DNA of 35,910 nucleotides from a virus: positions 1 through 35,910 of IMG/VR virus record IMGVR_UViG_3300035670_000713. One strand, written 5' to 3'. Position 1 is the stretch's first letter; each line of letters begins with the position of its first letter. Below the pieces are notes generated by a model, which was given only the letters and a program-made list of their open reading frames with translations, was not told where the DNA came from and ran no database searches. Position numbers and translations under genes: made by a program. This document shows, piece by piece, positions 27,749-35,828 of the stretch.

Positions 27749-29149
27749 CTACTCCTCGTGAATGGCGACGATGTTCCCCTGCTCGTCGCGCTCGACGCGC
27801 TTAGTGCGGGACGCCACCTCGGGGACGGTGACGTTCACAACGGGGGCCGGCATGTTCACCAGTGCCTCCGTGATGGCGTTCGTGAGGAACGCTGCATCGG
27901 TCTGCCCCTGCTCAGGTGTGCCTGACTCCGCCGGTGCGGGCGGAGCCTGACCGACGGCGAGCATATTGACGGGCATGAACACGATGTCCGCGGCGGGCTC
28001 GTCGATGGGGGGCAGGTTCTCGAAGCGTCGACGCTCGTTCACGGTCGTCGTGCCGGACTGCTGCGTGAGCATGTGCATCCGTGCACGCGCCTCGGGATCG
28101 GGGCGAAGCAGCTCGTTCGTGTCAAACTCGGTAAACAGTCCGTCCCACGCCGGCTCAGGATCGACGAGCTGCGCGTTCGTGGTCTCCTCGATGAGGACGA
28201 GCTTCGTGCTGATCGCGTCGTAGAGGGCCTTGCGGTAGTCGACGACGGACGCGTACGTGCCGCGCTCGAGGCCGAGCAGCGTCGGGGCGACGTCGTAGGC
28301 GGCGCACACTTCCTCGCGGGACAGTTTCCGCTGGTTGATGAGGTCCATGTCGACGGGGGACACGCCGAGCTTCTCGGGCTTGAGTCCCTGGTCGAGGATG
28401 AACGCGTGGCCGGCGTTCTCGACACCGGCGTACAGCTTCGACAGTTCCTCGCGCAGGCGCGGGATGACGTTATCGCCGAGACGCTGGTCCGTGGTGAACG
28501 CTGCGCGCGGGGTGATGCCGTTGCGGATGTTCTCCGCCTGGTAGGTCTGTGATGCGTCCTCGAGCGCGAGCGTCTGCTTCAGCGACTCGATCGGGGAGCC
28601 GCCTGGCAGCTCGTAGTGCACGACTTCCTCACGTCCGACGCTGATCGGGTCCGCGCCGACGACGACGTTGTAGCCGAGGATGTTGCGGTGGTCATCGCGG
28701 ATGACCTGGACGTTGCGCCACGGGACGGGCCACAGTTCGATCGGGGTGGAGCCTGCGCCGCGCTCGCGGACCTTCACCGCGAGGGCGTGGCCGTGAACGT
28801 GCAAGTCGAGGGCGATCGACGCCTTGAGCTGGAACTCGGACCCGAACGGGTAGGGGCGGCGGATCAGTCGCGCCAGGCTCGAGGTGCGGTCGCGTTCACG
28901 GGTGTCGAGCTCGGACCCGGAGTAGACCTTGAGCGGGTTGCGGGCGATGCCGTAGACGAGCTTCATGACGACGGCGTGCAGCATCGGCTGCGACCGGAAC
29001 ACGCCCTCGTAGGAGTGGTACAGGCCGTCGCCGCGCAGCAGCTCGACGACCTTCGACGCGGTGCCAGTCGTGTTCGTGGTGAGCGACCGAAACGGGTACG
29101 CCTTCGCGCCGACGTTACGGGGCCTGCCCCCGCTGACGATGATCGTCAT
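27749..29149 (-). CDS. Portal protein, HK97 type
   Basis: A 466-residue protein: YHSYEGVFRSQPMLHAVVMK and LVYGIARNPLKVYS at the start, RPYPFGSEFQLKASIALDLH, the crown/wing region IELWPVPWRNVQVIRDDHRN, VVHYELPGGSPIESLKQTLA, and LSREEVCAAYDVAPTLLGLE, the most conserved block of these portals. An acidic/Pro-rich tail ends with TKRVERDEQGNIVAIHEE. It forms the dodecameric ring for DNA packaging and exit. The ATG at 29147-29149 overlaps the Sm-like gene's stop. Confidence 0.93.
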   Translation of the reverse strand: MTIIVSGGRPRNVGAKAYPFRSLTTNTTGTASKVVELLRGDGLYHSYEGVFRSQPMLHAVVMKLVYGIARNPLKVYSGSELDTRERDRTSSLARLIRRPYPFGSEFQLKASIALDLHVHGHALAVKVRERGAGSTPIELWPVPWRNVQVIRDDHRNILGYNVVVGADPISVGREEVVHYELPGGSPIESLKQTLALEDASQTYQAENIRNGITPRAAFTTDQRLGDNVIPRLREELSKLYAGVENAGHAFILDQGLKPEKLGVSPVDMDLINQRKLSREEVCAAYDVAPTLLGLERGTYASVVDYRKALYDAISTKLVLIEETTNAQLVDPEPAWDGLFTEFDTNELLRPDPEARARMHMLTQQSGTTTVNERRRFENLPPIDEPAADIVFMPVNMLAVGQAPPAPAESGTPEQGQTDAAFLTNAITEALVNMPAPVVNVTVPEVASRTKRVERDEQGNIVAIHEE

Positions 29150-29379
29150 GTGTCACTCCCCGGTAGCCGCTGCATCCACGCAACCATCTGGCGCGGGATG
29201 ATGGCTTCACCGTCGACGTCCTCCGTCGTGTCGGAGGTGAGGTACTTCGCGTGCTGGAGCACGACGCAGTCCCGGTAGACGCCGACGAGGACGCCTCGGA
29301 TGCTGGCTCCGCCCGTGGTGTGGACGACGATCGTCTCCCGCACCAGACGCGAAAGCCAGTTCACCCTCCACATGGTCAC
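29146..29379 (-). CDS. Small Sm-fold-like protein
   Basis: A 77-residue protein. RETIVVHTTGGASIRGVLVG and VYRDCVVLQHAKYL resemble the Sm1 strand pattern (VxVxxxxGxxxxGxLxxxDxxxxL), and GEAIIPRQMVAWMQRL the shorter Sm2 block. Sm-fold proteins form rings and bind RNA, but small barrels of this type also occur in phage structural proteins. The GTG start at 29377-29379 overlaps the glycosyltransferase stop; an ATG at 29371-29373 is the alternative. The fold call is tentative. Confidence 0.6.
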   Translation of the reverse strand: MTMWRVNWLSRLVRETIVVHTTGGASIRGVLVGVYRDCVVLQHAKYLTSDTTEDVDGEAIIPRQMVAWMQRLPGSDT

Positions 29380-30455
29380 GGTGTAGTCACGACCTCACTG
29401 AGGATCGCGTGCCACTCTTGGCCGCGCTGCGTGATCGAGAACTCCTGCGACACGAGTGCGCGCTGCCGTGCTGCTTCGCGCTTGCGCACGGCGGGGTCGA
29501 GGAGGTCGGTGAGGTGCTTGACCCATTCCTCGGCTGTGGAGGCGACGCGGCCGATGCCGAGCTCGGCGAGCCGCACGTACTCCGGTGTCGCAGCGGCGAC
29601 GAACGGGATGCCAGCGGCGGCGTACTCGAGGCCTTTGATCGTCGACTTCGCGTGGTTAAACGGGATGTCGGTCAGCGGCACGAGGCCGACCTCGAACCCG
29701 GAGAACAGGTTCGGGTAGTCCAGAATCGGGCGCATCGGATACGTCGACACGAGGTGCTCGGGCACGCCCGTCTTCGACCAGAACCGCTCCGGGCGTTTGT
29801 CGAGGTGCCCGGAGTGGTGCACGCGTAGGTCGTGCTCGGCGATGAAGCCTGGCAGCCACTCGGCGAGCGTCTCGAGGTCGCCTGACCGCCACGGGATGCC
29901 ACCGACCCAGCCGAGCGTCGGCTTCCACCCTGCGCGGTCTTTCACACGCGTGTACCTGGCGAAGTCCACGCCGTTACGGACGAGCTGGACGTTTGGGTGC
30001 CGCTGCATGTACCAGTCGCGCAGGAACGGCGTCGACGTGACCACGACGTCCGCGGCCTCGATGACGCGCTCGTAGTGGTCGCGGTTCCGGTCAGGGTTGA
30101 AGTCCGGGTCGGTGACGCGGTGCGCCTGGTTGTCCGGGGTGAGCCCGGCGTAGAAGTCGTCGACGTCGACGATCACCTTCTGCACCTTGCGGGCCTGCAG
30201 CACCTGGTGCGGGGTATCGCGCTGCATGAGTAGCTTGAGCACGACGACGTCCCAGCCGGAGATGACCGTCTGCTGGTCGTAGCGAATACCGAAGCCGCGG
30301 GCGACGTCCCACGCCGGGATGCCCATGCCGACCTCCCAGCCGCGAGCCTTCAGCTCGTGCATCGGCAGGTAGCACCGGTACCAGGCGCAGCCTCCCGGTT
30401 GCAGTGGTCGCGTGCCCGGTGAGAAGTCAGTCGTACAAAAGCCGACGCTAGGCAT
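29376..30455 (-). CDS. Glycosyltransferase, GT-B fold (GT4-like)
   Basis: A 359-residue protein: N-terminal GGCAWYRCYLPMHELKARGW, then a Rossmann-type domain (WDVVVLKLLMQRDTPHQVLQ, VQKVIVDVDDFYAGL, ADVVVTSTPFLRDWYMQRHP, VQLVRNGVDFARY). The C-terminal donor-binding domain has PTLGWVGGIPWRSGDLETLA and STIKGLEYAAAGIPFVAAAT, with E at the usual nucleotide-sugar position. It should transfer a sugar from an activated donor, perhaps to a virion protein or host surface molecule. Phage GT4-like genes in structural modules occur in other actinobacteriophages. It overlaps the DUF6378-like gene by 8 bases. Confidence 0.85.
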   Translation of the reverse strand: MPSVGFCTTDFSPGTRPLQPGGCAWYRCYLPMHELKARGWEVGMGIPAWDVARGFGIRYDQQTVISGWDVVVLKLLMQRDTPHQVLQARKVQKVIVDVDDFYAGLTPDNQAHRVTDPDFNPDRNRDHYERVIEAADVVVTSTPFLRDWYMQRHPNVQLVRNGVDFARYTRVKDRAGWKPTLGWVGGIPWRSGDLETLAEWLPGFIAEHDLRVHHSGHLDKRPERFWSKTGVPEHLVSTYPMRPILDYPNLFSGFEVGLVPLTDIPFNHAKSTIKGLEYAAAGIPFVAAATPEYVRLAELGIGRVASTAEEWVKHLTDLLDPAVRKREAARQRALVSQEFSITQRGQEWHAILSEVVTTP

Positions 30456-30750
30456 CGTCGGTGACCTTCACCGACCGGTCACGACGTGCGCGCTCCTCGC
30501 CGATCATGCCGTAGGTCAACAGGTAGCCCACGGCGTCCGCGATGTTGTCGGGCGTCTCCCTGTGGACCTGTCGCGCGATCTTCAAGCCGACCATGCACAG
30601 CGAGACCTGCTCGGCGGTGACCGGGGTGTTGAGGATGACCGACCAGATGCTTGCGGCGCGCGTCAGGTTGTCCAGGGGGTGGCCGTACAGGGCTGCGCGG
30701 TCCTCGTTGACGAGCCGCGCGGCGTAGGCGGCGAGGTCCTCAGGGCTCAC
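30448..30750 (-). CDS. DUF6378-like protein
   Basis: A 100-residue helical protein: LAAYAARLVNEDRAALYGHP, LDNLTRAASIWSVILNTPVT, AEQVSLCMVGLKIARQVHRE, TPDNIADAVGYLLTYGMIGE. The YGHP...IWS...MxxLKIAR...DNxxDxxGY set is typical of DUF6378, a phage family of unknown function. The DN..D motif recalls metal sites of all-helical NTP pyrophosphatases, which is only a suggestion. The GTG start at 30748-30750 overlaps the phosphoesterase stop (GTGA). Confidence 0.75.
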   Translation of the reverse strand: MSPEDLAAYAARLVNEDRAALYGHPLDNLTRAASIWSVILNTPVTAEQVSLCMVGLKIARQVHRETPDNIADAVGYLLTYGMIGEERARRDRSVKVTDDA

Positions 30751-31955
30751 AGCACCTCCAGCCCGTGCCAGCCTCCACCGGCGACGAGCAGCGTAACCAT
30801 GCCGGGGGGCGCGTCGAGGCCCGTCTTGTGCCGCCACCACGCCGACCCGCCGTCCATGCTCGGGACCTGGATGTGGGTGACGGGTCCGATCTGTTCGATG
30901 CGCAGGTGGTGGTAGTGCCCGGACACGATCAGGTCGGTGGAGTGCCCGACGGCTTGCCGGCCGAGCGACTGCCCGGCGAGCCACGTCTGCATCTTTCCGC
31001 GCGTCTGGTGGCCGTGAAGCACGCCGACGACCGTGCCGTCGATGTCGAGGGTGACGGTGAGCTCGTCGCGGCCTGGGAACACGAACGCCACCTGGTCGCC
31101 GTAGCCGGACACGTCGAGGGCGTCTGCGACCGCTGCCGCGCCTTCGATCGCCCACGAGTCGGAGTAGACGGTGGCCATCTGGTCACCGACACGCTTCGCT
31201 TCGTCGTGGTTGCCGGGGACAACTGCGACACGGACGCGCGCGCCGGCGTCGAGGTAGTCCTTGACCTGCATCAGCATGAGGCGGCGGTAGATGCGGACCT
31301 GCTCGGTGACCGTGAGCTCGAGGCGGGCGAGCAGTTTCGAGCCTTGTGACTCGGTGCCTTCGATGCAGTCGCCGACCCACAGCAGGGCGACGTCGTCACC
31401 GGCGAGGCCACGCTTGCGCAGGTGCTTGTATCGGTCGAGTGAGTTCTCGTGGTAACGCACGAAGCGTTCGACGGTGCCGAGGGTGCCGTCGCCGTCGGGC
31501 TTGCCGATCTGCAGGTCGCCGGCTGCGACGGTGTACGTCGCTCCGGGCTGCCCTGTCGGTTGCTTGCGGTTCTTGCGCTTACCGACCCACGCGAGGAGCT
31601 CGTCGGTGTTGATCGAGCGCGGGGCGGGTTCGACGGCAAACTTGTACCGCCACACGGGGGCGGTGTAGGCGTCCTCGCCTTGTGCGTCGCGGTGCCACGC
31701 TGCGGGGTCGTAGCGGGCCTCGACGAGGCGTATGCGCCAGCCTTCGGGGACGGTGACGCCAAGCGACTCGACTGCTGCGCGCCACGAGTCCTCGTCGGCG
31801 AGCGTCGGGGTCGGTGGGACCGTGACGGTCATCGCGCCGGTCGGGTCGTACTTGACGCCGGGCTCCCAACCTGTGGGCGCGCTGGACTTGGTGACGGGGT
31901 AGTCGGGGGTGGGTCCTGGTGCTGCGAGTGAGTTCAGTTCCTCGGACAGGCTCAC
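30747..31955 (-). CDS. Metallophosphoesterase (calcineurin-like)
   Basis: A 402-residue protein. The N-terminal 130 residues are a phage-specific extension. The catalytic domain has AAGDLQIGK (D147), LLWVGDCIEG (D196), VVPGNHDE (GNHD 248-251), VLHGHQ (H314, H316) and VSGHYHH (346-350), a full metallophosphoesterase motif set. It may act on nucleic-acid ends or small phosphate esters. Similar genes occur close to terminase in actinobacteriophages. The start overlaps the HTH-like gene's stop, and its own stop overlaps the next start. Confidence 0.88.
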   Translation of the reverse strand: MSLSEELNSLAAPGPTPDYPVTKSSAPTGWEPGVKYDPTGAMTVTVPPTPTLADEDSWRAAVESLGVTVPEGWRIRLVEARYDPAAWHRDAQGEDAYTAPVWRYKFAVEPAPRSINTDELLAWVGKRKNRKQPTGQPGATYTVAAGDLQIGKPDGDGTLGTVERFVRYHENSLDRYKHLRKRGLAGDDVALLWVGDCIEGTESQGSKLLARLELTVTEQVRIYRRLMLMQVKDYLDAGARVRVAVVPGNHDEAKRVGDQMATVYSDSWAIEGAAAVADALDVSGYGDQVAFVFPGRDELTVTLDIDGTVVGVLHGHQTRGKMQTWLAGQSLGRQAVGHSTDLIVSGHYHHLRIEQIGPVTHIQVPSMDGGSAWWRHKTGLDAPPGMVTLLVAGGGWHGLEVL

Positions 31956-32215
31956 ATCGCCGCCTCATGGCAGGCGCATCCACCGTTCAGCCGCCCGCGG
32001 CGGTGTCTCGTGATCGTGGCGGCGGAGATGTCGTGCCCGTTCTGCATCAGGACGTAGGCGATCGCTTCGGCGGGGATGCGGCGGTCGCGCAGCTTCTCGT
32101 CGAGAATTGCTGACTCGTCGAGGCTCATGTTTTGGATCGCCAGTGCGAGTCGGCACTTAGGTCCTCGGCGGAGTCGTCCTTGCTCGAGGGCGGACAGGTC
32201 GTCGGTCAGGGGCAT
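31952..32215 (-). CDS. Small HTH-like protein with a basic/Cys tail
   Basis: An 87-residue helical protein: ALEQGRLRRGPKCRLALAIQ, SLDESAILDEKLRDRRIPAE, AIAYVLMQNGHDISAATITR, HRRGRLNGGCACHEAAM. The last helices and RHRRGRxNGGCxCH tail look like an HTH with a DNA-binding end, a type common near phage terminase genes. It might assist packaging or regulate the late operon. The ATG at 32213-32215 follows AGGAAGG. The 55-base gap upstream is less G+C-rich and could hold a promoter. Confidence 0.68.
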   Translation of the reverse strand: MPLTDDLSALEQGRLRRGPKCRLALAIQNMSLDESAILDEKLRDRRIPAEAIAYVLMQNGHDISAATITRHRRGRLNGGCACHEAAM

Positions 32216-32270
32216 CGGCGGCCTTCCTGCTCGGAAACTTGACGAGATACATGCTTCCGAACTTGTCACG

Positions 32271-33707
32271 CTAGACGACGAGTACGCGCGGCCCCGCGGA
32301 CAGTCCGTGCTCCCACTCCGCGAGCTGCACACCCATCGCCAACGCGACCGCCGAGTCGATCGGACCCGCCGACTTCAACTTGTGCAGCCGCCACCCGCGC
32401 ACAGTCTCCACGACCCCTGCAGCGAGTAGTTGTTCCGCACAAATCGGGCAGTCGTCCATGACGAGGCGTTCCTCGACGATCAGGTCGTACAGAAGCTGCG
32501 ACGCCGGCACCATGCGCGAGTCGTTCTGAGGGAATGTCTCAACGGGCACACCTTCGGAGGCGAGCATCTGAGCAGAGCGGACCATTTGGAACGGATCAAA
32601 GGCGACGCGGTTCACTTGGAACGTCGACGCGAGCTCACGGATGAGCGCTTCGATCGCTCCGTAGTCGAGGTAGCCCATCGCCTCGTCGGAGTTGAAGTGC
32701 CAGCAGCGGCGGTGGAACTTGCCGTCGGGGTGTCGCTGCACCGCCATCACCGCGGTCGTGTCCCGCCTCGACGCAGCGTCCACCGCGATCACCACGGGCT
32801 CGCCGTCGTCGAGTACCGGCTCGCCCTGGCACGCCGCGATCTGGTCGCGCGTGACCCACGACTCGTCCATGCCCTCGAACCAGGCGTTCAGGTGCAGGCG
32901 CGCGAACACTGGCAGCGGCAGCGAGCGGTGCTGGTCGGCGAGGAAGTCCATCGTCACCCAGGACGCCGGGTTCGCCTTGCGCCAGACCTTCCTGTCCTCG
33001 AGGTCGTCGGCGTCATCCGCGCCCCGCCAGTACGTGAACATCTTCGGGTCGTCGCCGGACATGCCGCGCGAGTAGAGGTCCCACAGGGCCCCGCGCTTTG
33101 CTGCGCCGGCGGTCGAGATGGTGACCGTCAGCGGGTTCTCGCGCGCCGCCATACCGGTGCGCATTGCCTCGTACTGCTCGGAGTTCCTGTGAACGTGGTA
33201 CTCGTCGATGATCGCGCACGACGGGTTCAGGCCGTGCTGCAAGTCCGCGTCGGCGGACAGCGCGCGGTAGATGCCGTTGTTCTCCCGGACCTCGATGACC
33301 TTGCCGCCACGGAACACCCTGCACGCCGAGCGCAGGATCGGCGACGCGTTCACCATGTCCGCGGCCGTGTTGAACACGAGCGACGCCTGCTTGCGGTCGC
33401 CGGCGACGGAGTAGACCTCGGGCGCGTACTCGCCGTCGGCGAGCAGCATGTAGAGCGCGATGCCGGCAGCAAGCTCGGACTTGCCGTTCTTGCGGGACAG
33501 GCCGATCAGGGCCTCCCGGTACCAACGCTGCCCGTGCTGATCGACGGTTCCAAACAGGGCGTGGAGGATTTCCTTCTGGAATGGCTCGAGCAGGAATGGC
33601 TGACCGCCCCAGCGTCCCTTCGTGTGTCGGAGCGTCTTCTCGAAGAAGCGCACCACGCGCTCGCCCTGCGGGTCGTGCAGTACGGGTTTCGGTTTTCGGG
33701 GAGCCAC
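32271..33707 (-). CDS. terL: Terminase large subunit
   Basis: A 478-residue protein. The N-terminal ATPase has the Walker A-type SRKNGKS (71-77) and Walker B CAIIDE (164-169), plus EVYSVAGDRKQASLVFN. The C-terminal nuclease has VVIAVDAASRRDTTAVMA (D309), FDPFQM (D370) and GPIDSAVAL (D450) as metal-binding acids. It cuts and pumps the DNA into the prohead through the portal. Features fit the Terminase_1 group used by cos- or pac-type phages. It starts with GTG at 33705-33707, four bases after the small subunit. Confidence 0.94.
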   Translation of the reverse strand: MAPRKPKPVLHDPQGERVVRFFEKTLRHTKGRWGGQPFLLEPFQKEILHALFGTVDQHGQRWYREALIGLSRKNGKSELAAGIALYMLLADGEYAPEVYSVAGDRKQASLVFNTAADMVNASPILRSACRVFRGGKVIEVRENNGIYRALSADADLQHGLNPSCAIIDEYHVHRNSEQYEAMRTGMAARENPLTVTISTAGAAKRGALWDLYSRGMSGDDPKMFTYWRGADDADDLEDRKVWRKANPASWVTMDFLADQHRSLPLPVFARLHLNAWFEGMDESWVTRDQIAACQGEPVLDDGEPVVIAVDAASRRDTTAVMAVQRHPDGKFHRRCWHFNSDEAMGYLDYGAIEALIRELASTFQVNRVAFDPFQMVRSAQMLASEGVPVETFPQNDSRMVPASQLLYDLIVEERLVMDDCPICAEQLLAAGVVETVRGWRLHKLKSAGPIDSAVALAMGVQLAEWEHGLSAGPRVLVV

Positions 33708-33711
33708 GGTG

Positions 33712-34176
33712 CTACCCGTCGATCTCGCGGTTCAGGCTCGACAGGATCGACTCGCCGGCGAGCTGCATCAGGCCCAGGCGAAGTCTCGAGGCGAGCGTCA
33801 GGCCGAACTCGTTCGCCAGTCGCAGGTATGTCGCGGCTTCGTCGCGCGCCACCTTGACGAGCGGGTTCACCATCGGGCCACGCGGTCCTTTGACAAGGAC
33901 GCCCGTCTCCATGATCTTCTCCCGAGCCTCGCGGTGGATGTGCGCCGAGTAGCACATCATCGCGATCGACTCGAGGTCCGCGTCACGCAAGCCACGAGGC
34001 GCGAGCTCGACGATGACGCGCTGCCACATCTCCTGGGCGGCCGGAGGGAGGTCGGCCGGAGGCTCGGGCAGCGTCGTCTTGGGCAGGGCCACGATCTCGG
34101 TCGTCTTCGCTTGCCCTGCCTGCGGACGGTTGCCTGTGCCGCGACGAGCTCGTGTCGGGTCCGCCGGCCTACCCAT
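33712..34176 (-). CDS. terS: Terminase small subunit, P27 type
   Basis: A 154-residue protein. A basic N-terminal tail (GRPADPTRARRGTGNRPQAG), PEPPADLPPAAQEMWQRVIV, the helical core GLRDADLESIAMMCYSAHIH, GVLVKGPRGPMVNPLVKVAR and ATYLRLANEFGLTLASRLRL match the P27-type small terminase family. It recognises the packaging site and loads TerL. It overlaps the methyltransferase gene by 8 bases. The packaging site is expected upstream, near the right window end. Confidence 0.9.
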   Translation of the reverse strand: MGRPADPTRARRGTGNRPQAGQAKTTEIVALPKTTLPEPPADLPPAAQEMWQRVIVELAPRGLRDADLESIAMMCYSAHIHREAREKIMETGVLVKGPRGPMVNPLVKVARDEAATYLRLANEFGLTLASRLRLGLMQLAGESILSSLNREIDG

Positions 34177-35437
34177 CGGTCACCTGCTCGGCTTTGCAGT
34201 TGGTCAGCTTCTCCCAGCGTTCGAGGATGACGTCGGCGTAGCGCGGGTCCTTCTCGATCGTGTAGCACCGGCGGTCCATCTGTGCCGCAGCGATGAGTGT
34301 GCTGCAGCGGCCGCCAAACGGATCGAGGACGATGTCTCCCCTTTTCGTGCTGTTGGCCAGCATGCGGGCAACGAGAGGGACCGGCTTCATGGTCGGGTGC
34401 TCGCCGTTGCGCCTCGGCTTGTCCTCACGGAGCACCGTCGAGTTGTCGCGGATCTCCTCCAGGATCGCCACGAGGTCCGCCTTCTTGAGGGCGGACAAGT
34501 CTGTCTCCTCATCGAGGACGGTTGCTTTGACGCGGCGGCCGTACCACGAGTGCGCTGCGCCAGGCTTCCATCCGTACAGGATTGGCTCGTGTTGCCAGTG
34601 GTAGTCCTGCCGGCTGAGCACGAATGTGTCCTTGACCCATATCAGGCACTGCTTGAGGTAGAAGCCTGAGTCGACGAGTGCTTTGCGGAAGATGCCGCCG
34701 CCCGTGTCTGAGTGGCAGACGTAGATGCCTGCACCAGGTGCGGCGGACTCGAACATTCGGTCGTAGGCGGCTCGGATGAACGCGGCGAAGTCGTCCTCGC
34801 TCATCTCGTCGTTCTGGATCGTAAGAGCTTCTTTGGTGCCGCCGACGTACGCCACGTTGTAGGGCGGATCAGTGAAGATGCAGTCGGCGAGTTCGCCACC
34901 CATTAAGCGCGCGACGTCGTCGGGGTCGGTGCTGTCGCCGACCAGCAGCCTGTGGCCGCCGAGGTCCCAGAGTTGTCCTGTCTTGGTGCGCGCGGTCTCC
35001 GGCAGCTCTGGCACCTCGTCTTGCACGACCTGCGCGTCCTCGTCCTCGGTGATGTCGAAGCCGAGGTCTTGGATCGACCAGCCCGCCGCATCGAGCTCGA
35101 GGAGGTGCTCAGCGAGAACATTGCTGTCCCACTCAGCGAGCTCGGCGGTCCGGTTGTCGGCGAGCGCGTAGGCGCGTGCTTCCTCGTAGGTCCACCCAGG
35201 AGGGGTGCGCGTGATCGCGACCTCGGTCCAGCCGAGCGACTTGGCTGCTTCGAGTGTGCCGTTGCCCGCGATCACGACATTGTCGTGCGTGACGACCAGC
35301 GGCCGCCGCTGACCGAACCGCTGCAGCGAGTAGGCGATCGCATCCAGGTTGCGCTTGTTGTGCTTGCGCGCGTTGCTCGGGTCCGGGGTCAGGCTCTCGA
35401 CCTTGACGGTCTGAACCTTGAGGTCGGTGCTACTCAT
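34169..35437 (-). CDS. ParB-like nuclease domain fused to DNA N6-adenine/N4-cytosine methyltransferase
   Basis: A 422-residue protein. Residues 1-100 are ParB-like (SLTPDPSNARKHNKRNLDAI, GQRRPLVVTHDNVVIAGNGT, YALADNRTAELAEWD). The methyltransferase has TDPPYNVAY (DPPY 190-193, catalytic) and a C-terminal SAM-binding loop VLDPFGGRCSTLI (372-379). The usual form of this loop is DPFxGSGST, so G-R-C-S is an unusual variant. Phage copies usually protect the phage DNA against restriction. The start at 35435-35437 overlaps the upstream stop by 8 bases; no restriction partner is present. Confidence 0.9.
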   Translation of the reverse strand: MSSTDLKVQTVKVESLTPDPSNARKHNKRNLDAIAYSLQRFGQRRPLVVTHDNVVIAGNGTLEAAKSLGWTEVAITRTPPGWTYEEARAYALADNRTAELAEWDSNVLAEHLLELDAAGWSIQDLGFDITEDEDAQVVQDEVPELPETARTKTGQLWDLGGHRLLVGDSTDPDDVARLMGGELADCIFTDPPYNVAYVGGTKEALTIQNDEMSEDDFAAFIRAAYDRMFESAAPGAGIYVCHSDTGGGIFRKALVDSGFYLKQCLIWVKDTFVLSRQDYHWQHEPILYGWKPGAAHSWYGRRVKATVLDEETDLSALKKADLVAILEEIRDNSTVLREDKPRRNGEHPTMKPVPLVARMLANSTKRGDIVLDPFGGRCSTLIAAAQMDRRCYTIEKDPRYADVILERWEKLTNCKAEQVTDG

Positions 35438-35828
35438 CGGGGGCTCCAAACAGCCGGTCGACCGAGCGGTCGAGCACGGCGGACATGTCGGATGCACGCC
35501 AGGCCAATCCCGGCGGCAGTTCAGGGGCGAGTCGGCTATAGCCCTTCGCCAAGACCCGCGTCTCGACGATCGCTCGGGCCAGCCGGTCAGCAGGGTCGGC
35601 GGCCTCGACGTCAGCGATGATCGCGTCGGCCACCTCGAGCAGGACCTCGCGGGTCTGCGCCTGCACGACCGCAGGGGGAGGTTGCGGCGTGTCTTCGGCT
35701 TCGACCGCGAGGGCTTGCCGATCGCGGTAGGCCTCGGTCCTGCAGCGGGCAGAGCAGTACCGCTTCTTCATGCCGGGGCGCGATCGAGGGGCTACCTCCG
35801 CGCCGCACTGGGGGCAGAGGGCGGGCAT
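35430..35828 (-). CDS. Zinc-ribbon protein upstream of terminase
   Basis: A 132-residue protein. An N-terminal CPQCG...RYCSARCR zinc ribbon (residues 5-30) is followed by an acidic Pro-rich linker (EAEDTPQPPP) and helices (REVLLEVADAIIADVEAADP, ADRLARAIVETRVLAKGYSR). The ribbon is probably for DNA or protein binding. Its place as first gene after the presumed packaging end, ahead of the methyltransferase and terminase, suggests a packaging- or entry-related role. The ATG at 35826-35828 has GGGAGGG upstream; a TTG at 35844 is the alternative. Confidence 0.72.
   Translation of the reverse strand: MPALCPQCGAEVAPRSRPGMKKRYCSARCRTEAYRDRQALAVEAEDTPQPPPAVVQAQTREVLLEVADAIIADVEAADPADRLARAIVETRVLAKGYSRLAPELPPGLAWRASDMSAVLDRSVDRLFGAPDE

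Noticed and set aside
32430-33857. Long plus-strand open frame opposite terL
   Set aside because: It mirrors the codon pattern of the terminase gene on the other strand, has no recognisable motif and no promoter or Shine-Dalgarno context.
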